Assembly (NCBI GenBank): GCA_963706535.1
Contig: CAVPMU010000008.1
Location: 35,808-99,807, forward strand
DNA from: RPQJ01 sp963706535
Lineage (GTDB): Bacteria > Pseudomonadota > Gammaproteobacteria > Steroidobacterales > Steroidobacteraceae
DNA length: 64,000 bases
Reading direction: 5' to 3'
The notes under the pieces were generated by a model that worked only from the letters and a program-made list of their open reading frames with translations, searched no databases and was not told where the DNA came from. This document shows, piece after piece, positions 1 through 9,142 of this stretch. Positions within the stretch are counted from its first letter, which is position 1; the number at the start of each line of letters is the position of its first letter. A program made the position numbers and the translations under genes.

Positions 1-383
1 ATCGCGTGCCGGCGGCCGAGCTGCGCGAGCTGGTCCGCGAAGGCCTCGTGGCGATCCGCGGCAGCGTCGCCAACGGCACGGTGACCGAGGACGATGCGGT
101 GATCCTCGAGTGCTGGGCGCAGTTCCGCGAGGCAGGCCTCGGCCCGCGACAGGGCATCGCCCCGGCCGAACTCAGGTTGTTCGACGATGCGATGGAGCGG
201 CTCGTGGAACGCGAAGCGCGCATGGCCTTGCGCGCCTACCAGGACGCGCCGGCGGAGGATCTCTCGCGCATGGTCGAGCAATCCGGGCCGATCGTCGGCC
301 GGCTGCTCGTCGCGCTGCACCGCAAGCGGTTGCGGCGATTCCTGGCGGAATTCGGGGCCGGCGCCCGGTCCCGCAGACGCTGA
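1..383 (+). CDS. MerR-like transcriptional regulator, C-terminal part (5' end outside window)
   Basis: The frame is open to the left edge, so the gene is very probably truncated by the window; only about 126 residues are visible and the internal GTG at 6 need not be the start. What is seen is a mostly helical segment in which a winged-helix-like end (ELRELVREGLV, then VTEDDAVILE) is followed by a long helix ending in HRKRLRRFLAEF. This order fits the C-terminal part of MerR-type regulators: second DNA-binding helix, then dimerisation helix. It lies about 90 bases before the reductase gene on the same strand, and a dyad sits between them, so it is a candidate regulator of that operon. The family call rests on the general pattern, not on a diagnostic motif. 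Confidence 0.45.
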   Translation, partial: RVPAAELRELVREGLVAIRGSVANGTVTEDDAVILECWAQFREAGLGPRQGIAPAELRLFDDAMERLVEREARMALRAYQDAPAEDLSRMVEQSGPIVGRLLVALHRKRLRRFLAEFGAGARSRRR

Positions 384-430
384 GCCCCGCCCGTGGCCGC
401 TCCGTCAGGCGGCTTGCCAGGCCCCGCTAA

Positions 431-455
431 TGTGTATAGTGTTTGTCCACACTCT
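431..455 (+). promoter_or_regulatory. Promoter region with palindromic operator before reductase gene
   Basis: A -10-like TATAGT at 435-440 overlaps an inverted repeat AGTGT-N6-ACACT at 438-453. The nearest -35-like element, TTGCCA at 414-419, has a short 15-base spacer. A dyad lying on the -10 box is typical of a repressor site. The regulator could be the MerR-like protein just upstream or a TetR-type protein elsewhere. Confidence 0.45.
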
Positions 456-472
456 AGATCCTGGCCGCCCCC

Positions 473-1597
473 ATGCCCCGCATCGCCACCCTGGTCCGTG
501 ACTGGTTCACCGAGCCGCGGCCGACCTTCGAGCTGCGCCAGCCGAGCCCGCGTTGGGGCCGGACGCGTTCGCGCCAGCTGCGCCGCACGCTCCGCGTCGC
601 GGAGGTCGTCCAGGAGACGCCGTCGACCCGCAGCTTCGTGCTCGAACCCGTCGCGGGCGGGATGCCCGCCCTGTCCTACCGTGCCGGCCAGCACCTGACG
701 CTGCTCCTGGACATCGATGGCACCCCGCACCGTCGCTGCTATTCCTTCTCCACCGCGCCGGCCGCGGGGGCCCGTCCGGCCATCACGGTGAAGCGTCTCG
801 CCGGGGGCCTGGTGTCGGGGCATCTGCACGAGCACGTGCGGGCGGGCGACACGCTGGTGGCGCTCGAGCCCACGGGCAGCTTCACCATCGACACCGACCC
901 GGGCGCCACGCGCACGGTCGCGCTCATCGCCGGTGGCGTCGGCATCACGCCGCTCGTGAGCCTCGCCGAGGCGGTGCTGCGCGACGAGCCCGCGAGCCGC
1001 GTGATCCTGCTGTGCGGTCATCGCGTCGAGGAGGAGATCGTCTTCCGCCGCCGGCTCGAGCGCCTCGCCGCATCGTCCGGCGAACGGCTTCGACTCGTAT
1101 TCGCCCTGGACGACCCCCCGCCCGGCTGGACGGGGATCCGCGGCGCGCTGGACGGCGGGCGCACCCTCGCCGCGCTCGCCGGCGAGCAGCCCGACGCGTA
1201 TTACGTCTGCGGTCCCGAGCCGATGATGCAGGGCGTCTGCGCCGCGCTCGCGGGCGCCGGCGTTGCGCGCGAGCGCGTGCACACCGAGCGTTTCGCGTAC
1301 GCCGTCGCGAATGCGGCGCGCATCCCGGACCACGGCGCCGAGATCACCTTCGCCGGCAGTGGCCGGCGGGTCACGGCCAGGCCCGGGCAGACCATCCTGC
1401 AGGCCGGGCTCGAGGCCGGCATCGACCTCGAGTCGAGTTGCACCATGGGCGGCTGTGGCGCGTGCAAGGTACGCGCGACGGGCGGCACCGTGGCGATGAG
1501 CGAGCCCAACTGCCTGAGCGACGCCGAGCGGGAGGCGGGCTACGTGCTCGCCTGCTGCGCCTATGCCGACACCAACGTGGTCATCGCCGGCCACTGA
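473..1597 (+). CDS. Ferredoxin-type NAD(P)H oxidoreductase (FAD, NAD, C-terminal 2Fe-2S)
   Basis: A 374-residue electron-transfer protein of the PaaE/flavodoxin-reductase type. An FAD-binding beta-barrel occupies about residues 40-145 with the flavin motif RCYSFST, followed by an NAD(P)-binding domain (GGVGITPL, later CGPEPMM). The C-terminal plant-type ferredoxin domain has cysteines C323, C328 and C331 (C-x4-C-x2-C) and a fourth in the LACCAYA segment. It takes electrons from NAD(P)H and passes them through FAD and the cluster to an oxygenase. The next gene, 20 bases downstream, encodes a diiron ferritin-like protein, so the two are likely a reductase-oxygenase pair. About 40 N-terminal residues precede the conserved domain, as in reductases paired with desaturases and hydroxylases. 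Confidence 0.85.
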   Translation: MPRIATLVRDWFTEPRPTFELRQPSPRWGRTRSRQLRRTLRVAEVVQETPSTRSFVLEPVAGGMPALSYRAGQHLTLLLDIDGTPHRRCYSFSTAPAAGARPAITVKRLAGGLVSGHLHEHVRAGDTLVALEPTGSFTIDTDPGATRTVALIAGGVGITPLVSLAEAVLRDEPASRVILLCGHRVEEEIVFRRRLERLAASSGERLRLVFALDDPPPGWTGIRGALDGGRTLAALAGEQPDAYYVCGPEPMMQGVCAALAGAGVARERVHTERFAYAVANAARIPDHGAEITFAGSGRRVTARPGQTILQAGLEAGIDLESSCTMGGCGACKVRATGGTVAMSEPNCLSDAEREAGYVLACCAYADTNVVIAGH

Positions 1598-1617
1598 CGA
1601 CGAGAGGGGTGGAGAGA

Positions 1618-2787
<1,170 letters not shown>

Positions 2788-2839
2788 CGACCCGGCGCCC
2801 GGCTCGTGTGGGGAGACCGCCGTCAACGACCCCATCCCG

Positions 2840-3860
2840 ATGCTGGACCTGATGTTCTTCCTCACGGAGACGCAGGACAACCCGCGCCACGTGGGCTCGG
2901 TGCTGATCTTCCGCAAGCACGCCGTGGCGGCACCCACTGCGTGCAGCAGATCGTCGATGCGTACCGACGGGTCACGCCGCAGCCGCCGTTCGACCGCATA
3001 CCGGTGTTCCGCAAGGCCGGCCTGCCCGTCTGGCAGGAAGTCGAGGCGATCGACCCGCTGCGCCACGTGCAGCGTCCGCGCGCGGCTCCACACGACCTGC
3101 GCGCGATCCTGGAAGCCGAGGCCCGCCGTCTCGCGCGCCGCGCCCTGTCGCTGAGCCGGGGTTCGTCTCTGGTCGTGGAATCGTTGCTCGAGGGCTTGAG
3201 CGGCTACTCCCGGGCCAGGCCGCGGGCGTTCACCGCGCCCTCCACGCCGATGAACGAGCCGATCCAGAACGCACGCTCCATCACGCACCTCGTGCTGCCG
3301 CTCGCGGCCATGAAACGGGTGGCGCACGCAAGAGGGGCCACGCTGAACGACGTCGCGCTCACCATCCTCGATGCCGGCGTCAATCGTTACCTGAAGGCCA
3401 CGGGTCGCAAGCCCGACCATCCACTGGTCGCGCTGGTGCCGGTCTCGCTACGCGATGAATCCGCCCGCGAGGCCACCACCATGGTCTCGGCGATCTGGCC
3501 GCAGCTCGGCCCGGTGCCGGCAAGGACGCCGCATATACCTTCACGGTGATGGCCTTCGCGACGGCCGAGGCGATCGCCATCGCGCAGCCCGACGCGCTCG
3601 GCCTGCGCCCGGCCAACCTGCCGGTCTCGAACGTGCGCGGGCCCGAGCGGCCGCTCTACCTGAACGGCGCGCGGCTCGAGGTGATGTTCCCGCTGTCGAC
3701 GCTGATCGTCGCGATCGGCCTCAACGTCACGTTCATGTCGTACGCCGGCACGGTGACGTTCGGGTTCACGGCCAATGGCGCGGCGCTCCCGGAGGTCGAG
3801 AGCATCGCGCGCCACACCGCGGCGCGTTCGAGGCGCTGGAGCGCTCGACTACTTCCGGAA
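2840..3860 (+). pseudogene. Wax ester synthase/diacylglycerol acyltransferase (WS/DGAT), decayed
   Basis: Pieces of a WS/DGAT acyltransferase appear in successive frames. The N-terminus (MLDLMFFLTETQDNP) starts at 2840. The frame then moves near 2935 to one reading through QQIVDAYRRVTPQPPFDRIP, and near 3515 to one reading MAFATAEAIAIAQPDALG with the family's C-terminal NVRGPERPLYLNGARL block. Two blocks seem deleted: the segment near 3150 that should carry the catalytic HHxxxDG motif, and about 30 codons near 3515. A final slip lies near 3815. Without HHxxxDG no acyl transfer is expected. The 3' end converges on the META lipoprotein gene. In related bacteria intact versions make storage lipids. 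Confidence 0.8.
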
Positions 3861-4691
3861 CAGCAGGGTCCCGCTCGTCTCGCCGGCCTGCCAGTCGAGC
3901 GCGAGCTGTCCGGCGCGATAGCCGTAGCGGTTCACGGCGTCGAGCTGGGTGAGGAACTTCTGCTCGAGGTCCATCTCGGGCTGCGGGCAGGCCATCTTCG
4001 TCGCGGCGCCCGGGCCGACGTCGATCTCACCGGGCTTCGTCTCCTTGACCGGGGCGGTGAACCGGTTGCAGCCCGCGAAGCCGCGTACCGTCTCGCCCTC
4101 GAACAGGACCAGCGGTGCCTCGCTGCCCGCGGGCAGCGGCGCTCCGTCGATTTCCACGAGCAGCCACTCGTTGGCCGCGAGCATGCTCAAGCCCAGCACG
4201 CCACGCACCTCGCTGGTGAGCTGCTTCAGCACGCCGCCTTCCATTGCGTAGGTCTTGCGCGCCACCTGCGTGGGGGCGCCGGCGGCGTCCTCCGGTCCCG
4301 GCTCGATCACGTCCATCCTGATCTTGCCCTGCTCGAGCCACAGGCCCTGCAACTGGACCCCGGCACCGACGGCGGCCGAGCCGAGCGTGGCGAGCGCACC
4401 GTCGCGCACGCCGTAGACGGCCACCTGCACCGACTCACCACCACCCTCCGCAGGGGAACTCAATACCGCCACGGCCTCGCTGCCGGCCGCACCGTCCACA
4501 TCACCGAAGCGCACGGACGGCTCCCAGAGCGTCGCCGTGGCCTGCGTGGCAGCCTCCCGCAGTTGCTCGAGGGTCGGCGTGGGCGGCGGTCCGGCGTTCG
4601 CTGCCGGTGCCGCGGATTCCTGCTGCCCGCAGGCGGCAAGCGCGAGCGCGGCCATCGGGACGACGATGAGCGAACGTGTCGAACGATGCAT
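3849..4691 (-). CDS. META (HslJ-like) domain lipoprotein
   Basis: A 280-residue exported protein. The N-terminus has a basic patch, a hydrophobic stretch and a lipobox ending AACGQQ, so it should be lipid-anchored. The last 110 residues form a META domain: ANEWLLVEIDG, then GCNRFTAP, then the closing SGTLLFRK. The middle part is a beta-rich segment without a recognised family. META domains occur in envelope and stress proteins such as HslJ. The start is taken at MHRSTRSL because it places the signal peptide correctly; upstream codons lack coding character. It is divergent from the DEAD-box helicase with about 100 bases between the starts. Confidence 0.75.
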   Translation of the reverse strand: MHRSTRSLIVVPMAALALAACGQQESAAPAANAGPPPTPTLEQLREAATQATATLWEPSVRFGDVDGAAGSEAVAVLSSPAEGGGESVQVAVYGVRDGALATLGSAAVGAGVQLQGLWLEQGKIRMDVIEPGPEDAAGAPTQVARKTYAMEGGVLKQLTSEVRGVLGLSMLAANEWLLVEIDGAPLPAGSEAPLVLFEGETVRGFAGCNRFTAPVKETKPGEIDVGPGAATKMACPQPEMDLEQKFLTQLDAVNRYGYRAGQLALDWQAGETSGTLLFRK

Positions 4692-4794
4692 GTCGGACTC
4701 CCGGTCGTGTATTTCTCGTGATGCGATGCTAGCCGATTGCGCGCGGCGCTGCTCTGGACAAGCCTGGACCGGAAGGACAAGCTGGCCCGTGGAC

Positions 4795-6489
4795 ATGAAC
4801 GCACCGTCGGCCATTGACGCGCCTGGCTTTCGCGGACTCGGCGTCAGCGAGCCCGTGCTCGCCGCGCTGTCCGACGTAGGCTACGAGGCGCCCTCGCCCA
4901 TCCAGGCGGCCACGATCCCGGTGCTGCTGTCGGGCGCCGACATGCTGGGCCAGGCCCAGACGGGCACCGGCAAGACCGCAGCCTTCGCGCTGCCCATCCT
5001 CACCCGCATCGATCTCGCCCGCCGCCGGCCCCAGGCACTCGTGCTGGTGCCGACGCGCGAGCTGGCCATCCAGGTCGCCGAGGCTTTCCAGCGCTATGCC
5101 GGCCGGCTCGCCGGCTTCCACGTATTGCCGGTCTATGGCGGACAGAGCTATGGCCCGCAACTCGCGAGCCTCAGGCGCGGCGTGCACGTCGTGGTCGGGA
5201 CGCCCGGGCGCATCCTCGACCACCTGAAGCGCGGCACGCTCGACCTCGGCGGCCTCGCCACCCTGGTACTCGACGAAGCCGACGAGATGCTGCAGATGGG
5301 CTTCATCGACGACGTCGAGACGACCCTGCAGCAGACGCCCGCCGAGCGGCAGGTCGCACTGTTCTCCGCGACGCTGCCCGGGGTGATCCGCGAGATCGCG
5401 CAGAAGCACCTGCGCTCGCCGGTCGAGGTCACGATCGCGTCGAAGACCAGCACCGCCGCCAATGTCCGGCAGCGCTACTGGATCGTGAGCGGCGTGCACA
5501 AGCTCGACGCCCTGACGCGCATCCTCGAGGCCGAGCCGTTCGACGGCATGCTGGTCTTCGCGCGCACCAAGCAGGCGACCGTCGAGCTGGCCGAGCGACT
5601 CGAGGCGCGCGGCTTCGCCGCGGCGGCGCTGAACGGCGACATGGCGCAGAACGAGCGCGAGCGCACGGTGGCCCGCCTCAAGGGCGGCCAGCTCGACATC
5701 ATCGTGGCGACCGACGTCGCCGCGCGCGGGCTCGACGTCGAGCGCGTGAGCCACGTGATCAACTACAACGTCTCCTACGACACCGAGTCCTACGTGCACC
5801 GCATCGGGCGCACCGGCCGGGCCGGGCGCAGCGGCGAGGCGATCCTGTTCATCACGCCACGCGAGCGCAACATGCTGCGCGCCATCGAGCGGGCGACGCG
5901 CCAGGCGATCGAGCCGATGGAGCTGCCCACCACGGCCGACGTCAACGAGCGCCGCGTCGCGCGCTTCATGCAGCGCATCACCGATGCGCTCGAGGCCGGC
6001 GAATCGGACGAGTTCCGGATGCTCCTCGAGCGTTACGAGCGCGAGCACGACGTGCCGGCGATCGAGATCGCCGCCGCGCTCGCCCGCCTGCTGCAGGGCA
6101 AGCGGCCACTGCTGCTCGAGGCGCGGGACGAGCCGCCGCCCGCGCCGCGGCCCGCCCGCAAGGGACCGACCGACGACGCGCGCCCGCCGCTGCCGCAGAC
6201 CGAGACTGAGGCGTTTCGCATCGAGGTGGGCCACGTGCACGGCGCCGGTGCGGGCAACATCGTCGGCGCGATCGCCAACGAAGCGGGCATCGACGGCCGG
6301 CTGATCGGCCGCGTGGACATCCGCGACGACCACAGCTACGTCGAGTTGCCGCAGGGAATGCCGAAGGAGGTGTTTCGCAAGCTCGAGAAGGCGCGCGTCG
6401 CTGGCCAGCAGCTCCAGATCAGCCGCGTGCGCAGCGTACCCCCCAAGCCTCCGCGCAAGGCCCCACGCAAGCCATCGCGCAACCGGTGA
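4795..6489 (+). CDS. deaD: DEAD-box ATP-dependent RNA helicase, DeaD/CsdA type
   Basis: A 564-residue RNA helicase with all core motifs: Q motif (F12 to Q37), Walker A AQTGTGKT at 54-61, DEAD at 160-163, SAT (FSATLPG), and in the second RecA domain ARGLD and HRIGRTGRAGR. The C-terminal tail ends in a DbpA/CsdA-type RNA-binding domain (FRIEVGHVHGAGAGNIVGAI) and a basic tip rich in Pro, Lys and Arg. This layout matches DeaD/CsdA, which unwinds RNA during ribosome assembly and cold adaptation. The start at 4795 gives the usual short leader before the Q motif; the longer frame upstream runs over the divergent promoter region. Confidence 0.9.
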   Translation: MNAPSAIDAPGFRGLGVSEPVLAALSDVGYEAPSPIQAATIPVLLSGADMLGQAQTGTGKTAAFALPILTRIDLARRRPQALVLVPTRELAIQVAEAFQRYAGRLAGFHVLPVYGGQSYGPQLASLRRGVHVVVGTPGRILDHLKRGTLDLGGLATLVLDEADEMLQMGFIDDVETTLQQTPAERQVALFSATLPGVIREIAQKHLRSPVEVTIASKTSTAANVRQRYWIVSGVHKLDALTRILEAEPFDGMLVFARTKQATVELAERLEARGFAAAALNGDMAQNERERTVARLKGGQLDIIVATDVAARGLDVERVSHVINYNVSYDTESYVHRIGRTGRAGRSGEAILFITPRERNMLRAIERATRQAIEPMELPTTADVNERRVARFMQRITDALEAGESDEFRMLLERYEREHDVPAIEIAAALARLLQGKRPLLLEARDEPPPAPRPARKGPTDDARPPLPQTETEAFRIEVGHVHGAGAGNIVGAIANEAGIDGRLIGRVDIRDDHSYVELPQGMPKEVFRKLEKARVAGQQLQISRVRSVPPKPPRKAPRKPSRNR

Positions 6490-6492
6490 AAC

Positions 6493-7725
6493 ATGTCGGC
6501 AAAGCCAAATGACCTGATCGTGTTCGGCGCCACGAGCTTCGTGGGCAAGATCCTGTGCCGCTACCTGCTCGAGGAGTTCGGCTCCCGCGGCGACCTCAGG
6601 TGGGCCATGGCGGGTCGCTCGGAGGAGAAGCTGGTCGAGCTGCGGCGCTCGCTCGGCATGAAGGCGGCGAAGGTCCCGGTGCTGGTCGCCGACGCTGCCG
6701 ACGAGGAAGCTCTGGGCCGGCTGTGCGGGCAGGGCCGCGCCGTGATCTCCACCGTCGGCCCCTACGCGCTCTACGGCGAGCCGCTGGTCAAGGTGTGCGC
6801 GGAATCGGGCACGGACTACTGCGACCTCACGGGCGAGGTGCAGTGGATCCGCCGCATGCTGGACCGCTACGAGGGCAAGGCGCGCGCCTCCGGTGCCCGC
6901 ATCGTGCACTGCTGCGGCTTCGATTCCATTCCCTCGGACCTCGGGGTGCACTTCCTGCAGCAACGCGCGCACGAGAGGTTCGGCGAGCCCTGCAACCGCG
7001 TGAAGATGCGTGTGAAGAGCATGCGCGGCGGATTCTCCGGCGGCACGGTCGCGAGCATGATGAACGCGGTCAAGGAAGCGGCCGCCGATCCTGCGCTGCG
7101 CAAGGAGATGGCGAATCCCTACTCGATCTGCCCGACCGGCCACCGCAAGGGCGCGCGGCAGCCGGGCGTCTCGTTCGCCGAGTTCGACGAGGATTTCGAC
7201 GCCTGGGTGGCGCCGTTCGTGATGGCGGCGATCGATACCCGCATCGTGCACCGCTCCAATGCGCTGGCACGGCACGCCTACGGCAAGGATTTCCGCTACG
7301 ACGAGGCCATGCTGGCCGGCCGCGGCCTGAAGGGCCGGCTGACCGCGTCGGGCATCGCGTCCGGCCTCGCCGGCTTCATGGTGGCGAGCGCGATCCCACC
7401 CTCGCGCTGGGTCATGGAGCGGTTCTTCCTGCCCGCGCCCGGCGAAGGGCCGAGCGCCGACGCGCAGCGCAAGGGATCGTTCGACCTGCGATTCGTGGGT
7501 CACGCGGCGGGCGGCGGCGAGCTCCGCACCCGCGTCACGGGCGATCGCGATCCCGGTTACGGGTCCACCGCGAAGATGCTCGGACAGGCCGGCGCATGTC
7601 TCGCGCTCGACACGCCCCGCACCCGCGTGCACGGCGGCTTCTGGACGCCCGCCACGATATTCGGCGACCGGCTCGTCGAGCGGCTCATGGCACACTCGGG
7701 CCTGACATTCGAGGTGGAAGCTTGA
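6493..7725 (+). CDS. Saccharopine dehydrogenase-like NAD(P)-binding oxidoreductase
   Basis: A 410-residue protein of the saccharopine-dehydrogenase-like (trans-acting enoyl reductase) family. The Rossmann motif is at the N-terminus (IVFGATSFVGKILCRYL), then AMAGRSEEKL, and STVGPYALYGEPLVKVC in the second half of the fold; CCGFDSIPSDLG is typical of the family. Related proteins act on lipids or polyketides, often as trans-acting enoyl reductases; the substrate here is unknown. It begins 3 bases after the helicase stop, so the two may share a transcript. Its last 41 bases overlap the end of the convergent amidohydrolase gene. Confidence 0.75.
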   Translation: MSAKPNDLIVFGATSFVGKILCRYLLEEFGSRGDLRWAMAGRSEEKLVELRRSLGMKAAKVPVLVADAADEEALGRLCGQGRAVISTVGPYALYGEPLVKVCAESGTDYCDLTGEVQWIRRMLDRYEGKARASGARIVHCCGFDSIPSDLGVHFLQQRAHERFGEPCNRVKMRVKSMRGGFSGGTVASMMNAVKEAAADPALRKEMANPYSICPTGHRKGARQPGVSFAEFDEDFDAWVAPFVMAAIDTRIVHRSNALARHAYGKDFRYDEAMLAGRGLKGRLTASGIASGLAGFMVASAIPPSRWVMERFFLPAPGEGPSADAQRKGSFDLRFVGHAAGGGELRTRVTGDRDPGYGSTAKMLGQAGACLALDTPRTRVHGGFWTPATIFGDRLVERLMAHSGLTFEVEA

Positions 7726-9025
7726 CCGCGATCCCGCCCTTCACGACCACGGCGACCTGCTGCAGTCTACGGACGTCCTCGAGCGGGTTGCCCTCGACCG
7801 CGACGAGGTCGCCAAGGCGTCCCGGCGCGAGACTGCCGACCCGGTCCTGCCAGCCGAGGTAGCGGGCCGCGACCGAGGTCGCCGACTGGATCGCCTGCAT
7901 CGGGCTCATGCCCCGCTGCACCATGATCTCGAACTGCCGCGCATTCAGACCGTGCGGATAAACCGCCGCGTCCGTGCCGTAGACCACCGGCGCCCCGGCG
8001 GCGACCGCTCGCGAGAACCCCTGCCGCTGCTCCTCGACCGTCTCGAGGTTCTTGCGCAGGAACTCCTCCGGCCAGCCCTCGCGGCGACCCTCGCTGTCGA
8101 TGTAGTCGCCGTTGTAGACGTCCATGGACAGGGCGATTCCCCGGTCCCGGGCGAGCGCGATGCCCGCGTCGTCGATCAGCGAGGCGTGCTCGATCGTGTC
8201 CGCGCCGGCGAGGATGGCTTCGCGGATCGAACGTGCGCCGTGCGCGTGGGCCGAGACCTTGAGGCCATGCCGATGTGCCACTTCGACCACCGCCGCGATT
8301 TCCTCGGGCGTCATCTCCGGCTCGCCCGGCACGCCTCCGTAGGCGAGCACGGCGCCCGATGCGATCACCTTGAGGAAGTCCGCACCGCCAGCCACGGCGA
8401 CCGCCGCCTTGCGGCGGAATTCGTCCGGGCCACGCGCCACGCCCATGCGCACGATGGCGGGGATATCGGACTCCGCGTGGCCCGGGATCACGAGATCGCC
8501 GCCGCCGCCCGGAATCGTCAGGTAGTAGCCCGCCACCTGCATGCGGGGTCCCAGGCTGTCGCCGGCGTTGATCTCGTCGCGCAGCGCGCGGTCGGTCCAG
8601 GCGGGGTAGGTTCCAACGTCGCGCACCGTCGTGAATCCTGCGAGCAAGGTGGCCCGCGCGTTCTCACGTGCGATCGCCAGCTGCTGCTCCGGCGTGCGGC
8701 GGTAATGGACGCTCAGGTCCGCCGTGTCACCCGGGCGATCCGTGAGGTGGGTGTGCATGTCGATGAGGCCGGGCAGGCAGGTGTAGCCGCCGAGGTCGAG
8801 CGTCGGCAGGCCGGCCGGCGCGGCCCCCCCCACGCTCGCGATGCGCCCGGACTCGATCACCACCGTGACATCGCGGCGCGGTTCGGCCGCAATGCCGTCG
8901 ATGAGCAGGCCGCAGCGGATGGCGAGCGTGCCTGAACCCGCCAGTGGCGGCGTGCTGGCGGAGACGGTCGTCGTCACGAGCAACAGGCCGGCGAGCAGGT
9001 CCAGCCGCGAAGGCATGTTCAGCAT
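7685..9025 (-). CDS. Exported metal-dependent amidohydrolase
   Basis: A 446-residue amidohydrolase-superfamily protein with a signal peptide (MLNMPSRLDLLAGLL...). Metal ligands visible are HTH in PGLIDMHTHL, a lysine in the ADFLKVIASG segment (probable carboxylated bridge), two later histidines (VSAHAHG and TIEHASLI) and a terminal aspartate (YGTDAAV). This is the imidazolonepropionase/Xaa-Pro dipeptidase-like subgroup, which hydrolyses cyclic or dipeptide amide bonds. It is divergent from the sulfotransferase gene and convergent with the saccharopine-dehydrogenase-like gene. The exact substrate is not evident. Confidence 0.8.
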   Translation of the reverse strand: MLNMPSRLDLLAGLLLVTTTVSASTPPLAGSGTLAIRCGLLIDGIAAEPRRDVTVVIESGRIASVGGAAPAGLPTLDLGGYTCLPGLIDMHTHLTDRPGDTADLSVHYRRTPEQQLAIARENARATLLAGFTTVRDVGTYPAWTDRALRDEINAGDSLGPRMQVAGYYLTIPGGGGDLVIPGHAESDIPAIVRMGVARGPDEFRRKAAVAVAGGADFLKVIASGAVLAYGGVPGEPEMTPEEIAAVVEVAHRHGLKVSAHAHGARSIREAILAGADTIEHASLIDDAGIALARDRGIALSMDVYNGDYIDSEGRREGWPEEFLRKNLETVEEQRQGFSRAVAAGAPVVYGTDAAVYPHGLNARQFEIMVQRGMSPMQAIQSATSVAARYLGWQDRVGSLAPGRLGDLVAVEGNPLEDVRRLQQVAVVVKGGIAVKLPPRMSGPSVP

Positions 9026-9142
9026 CGACACTCCCGCCCCGCGTGCGCCACGCGGTGCATCCGGCGCGGCGTCGAGCAATTGACAACCATCGCGTGCGAG
9101 TCTTTCATTCGGCCGCATGCCTGTCAAAACCGAGGATCGTGG

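Noticed and set aside
4729..7695. Very long minus-strand frame opposite the helicase and the next gene
   Set aside because: It is antisense to two well-supported genes, has no family motif and a composition rich in Arg, Ala, His and Gly, as expected for a shadow in high-GC DNA.
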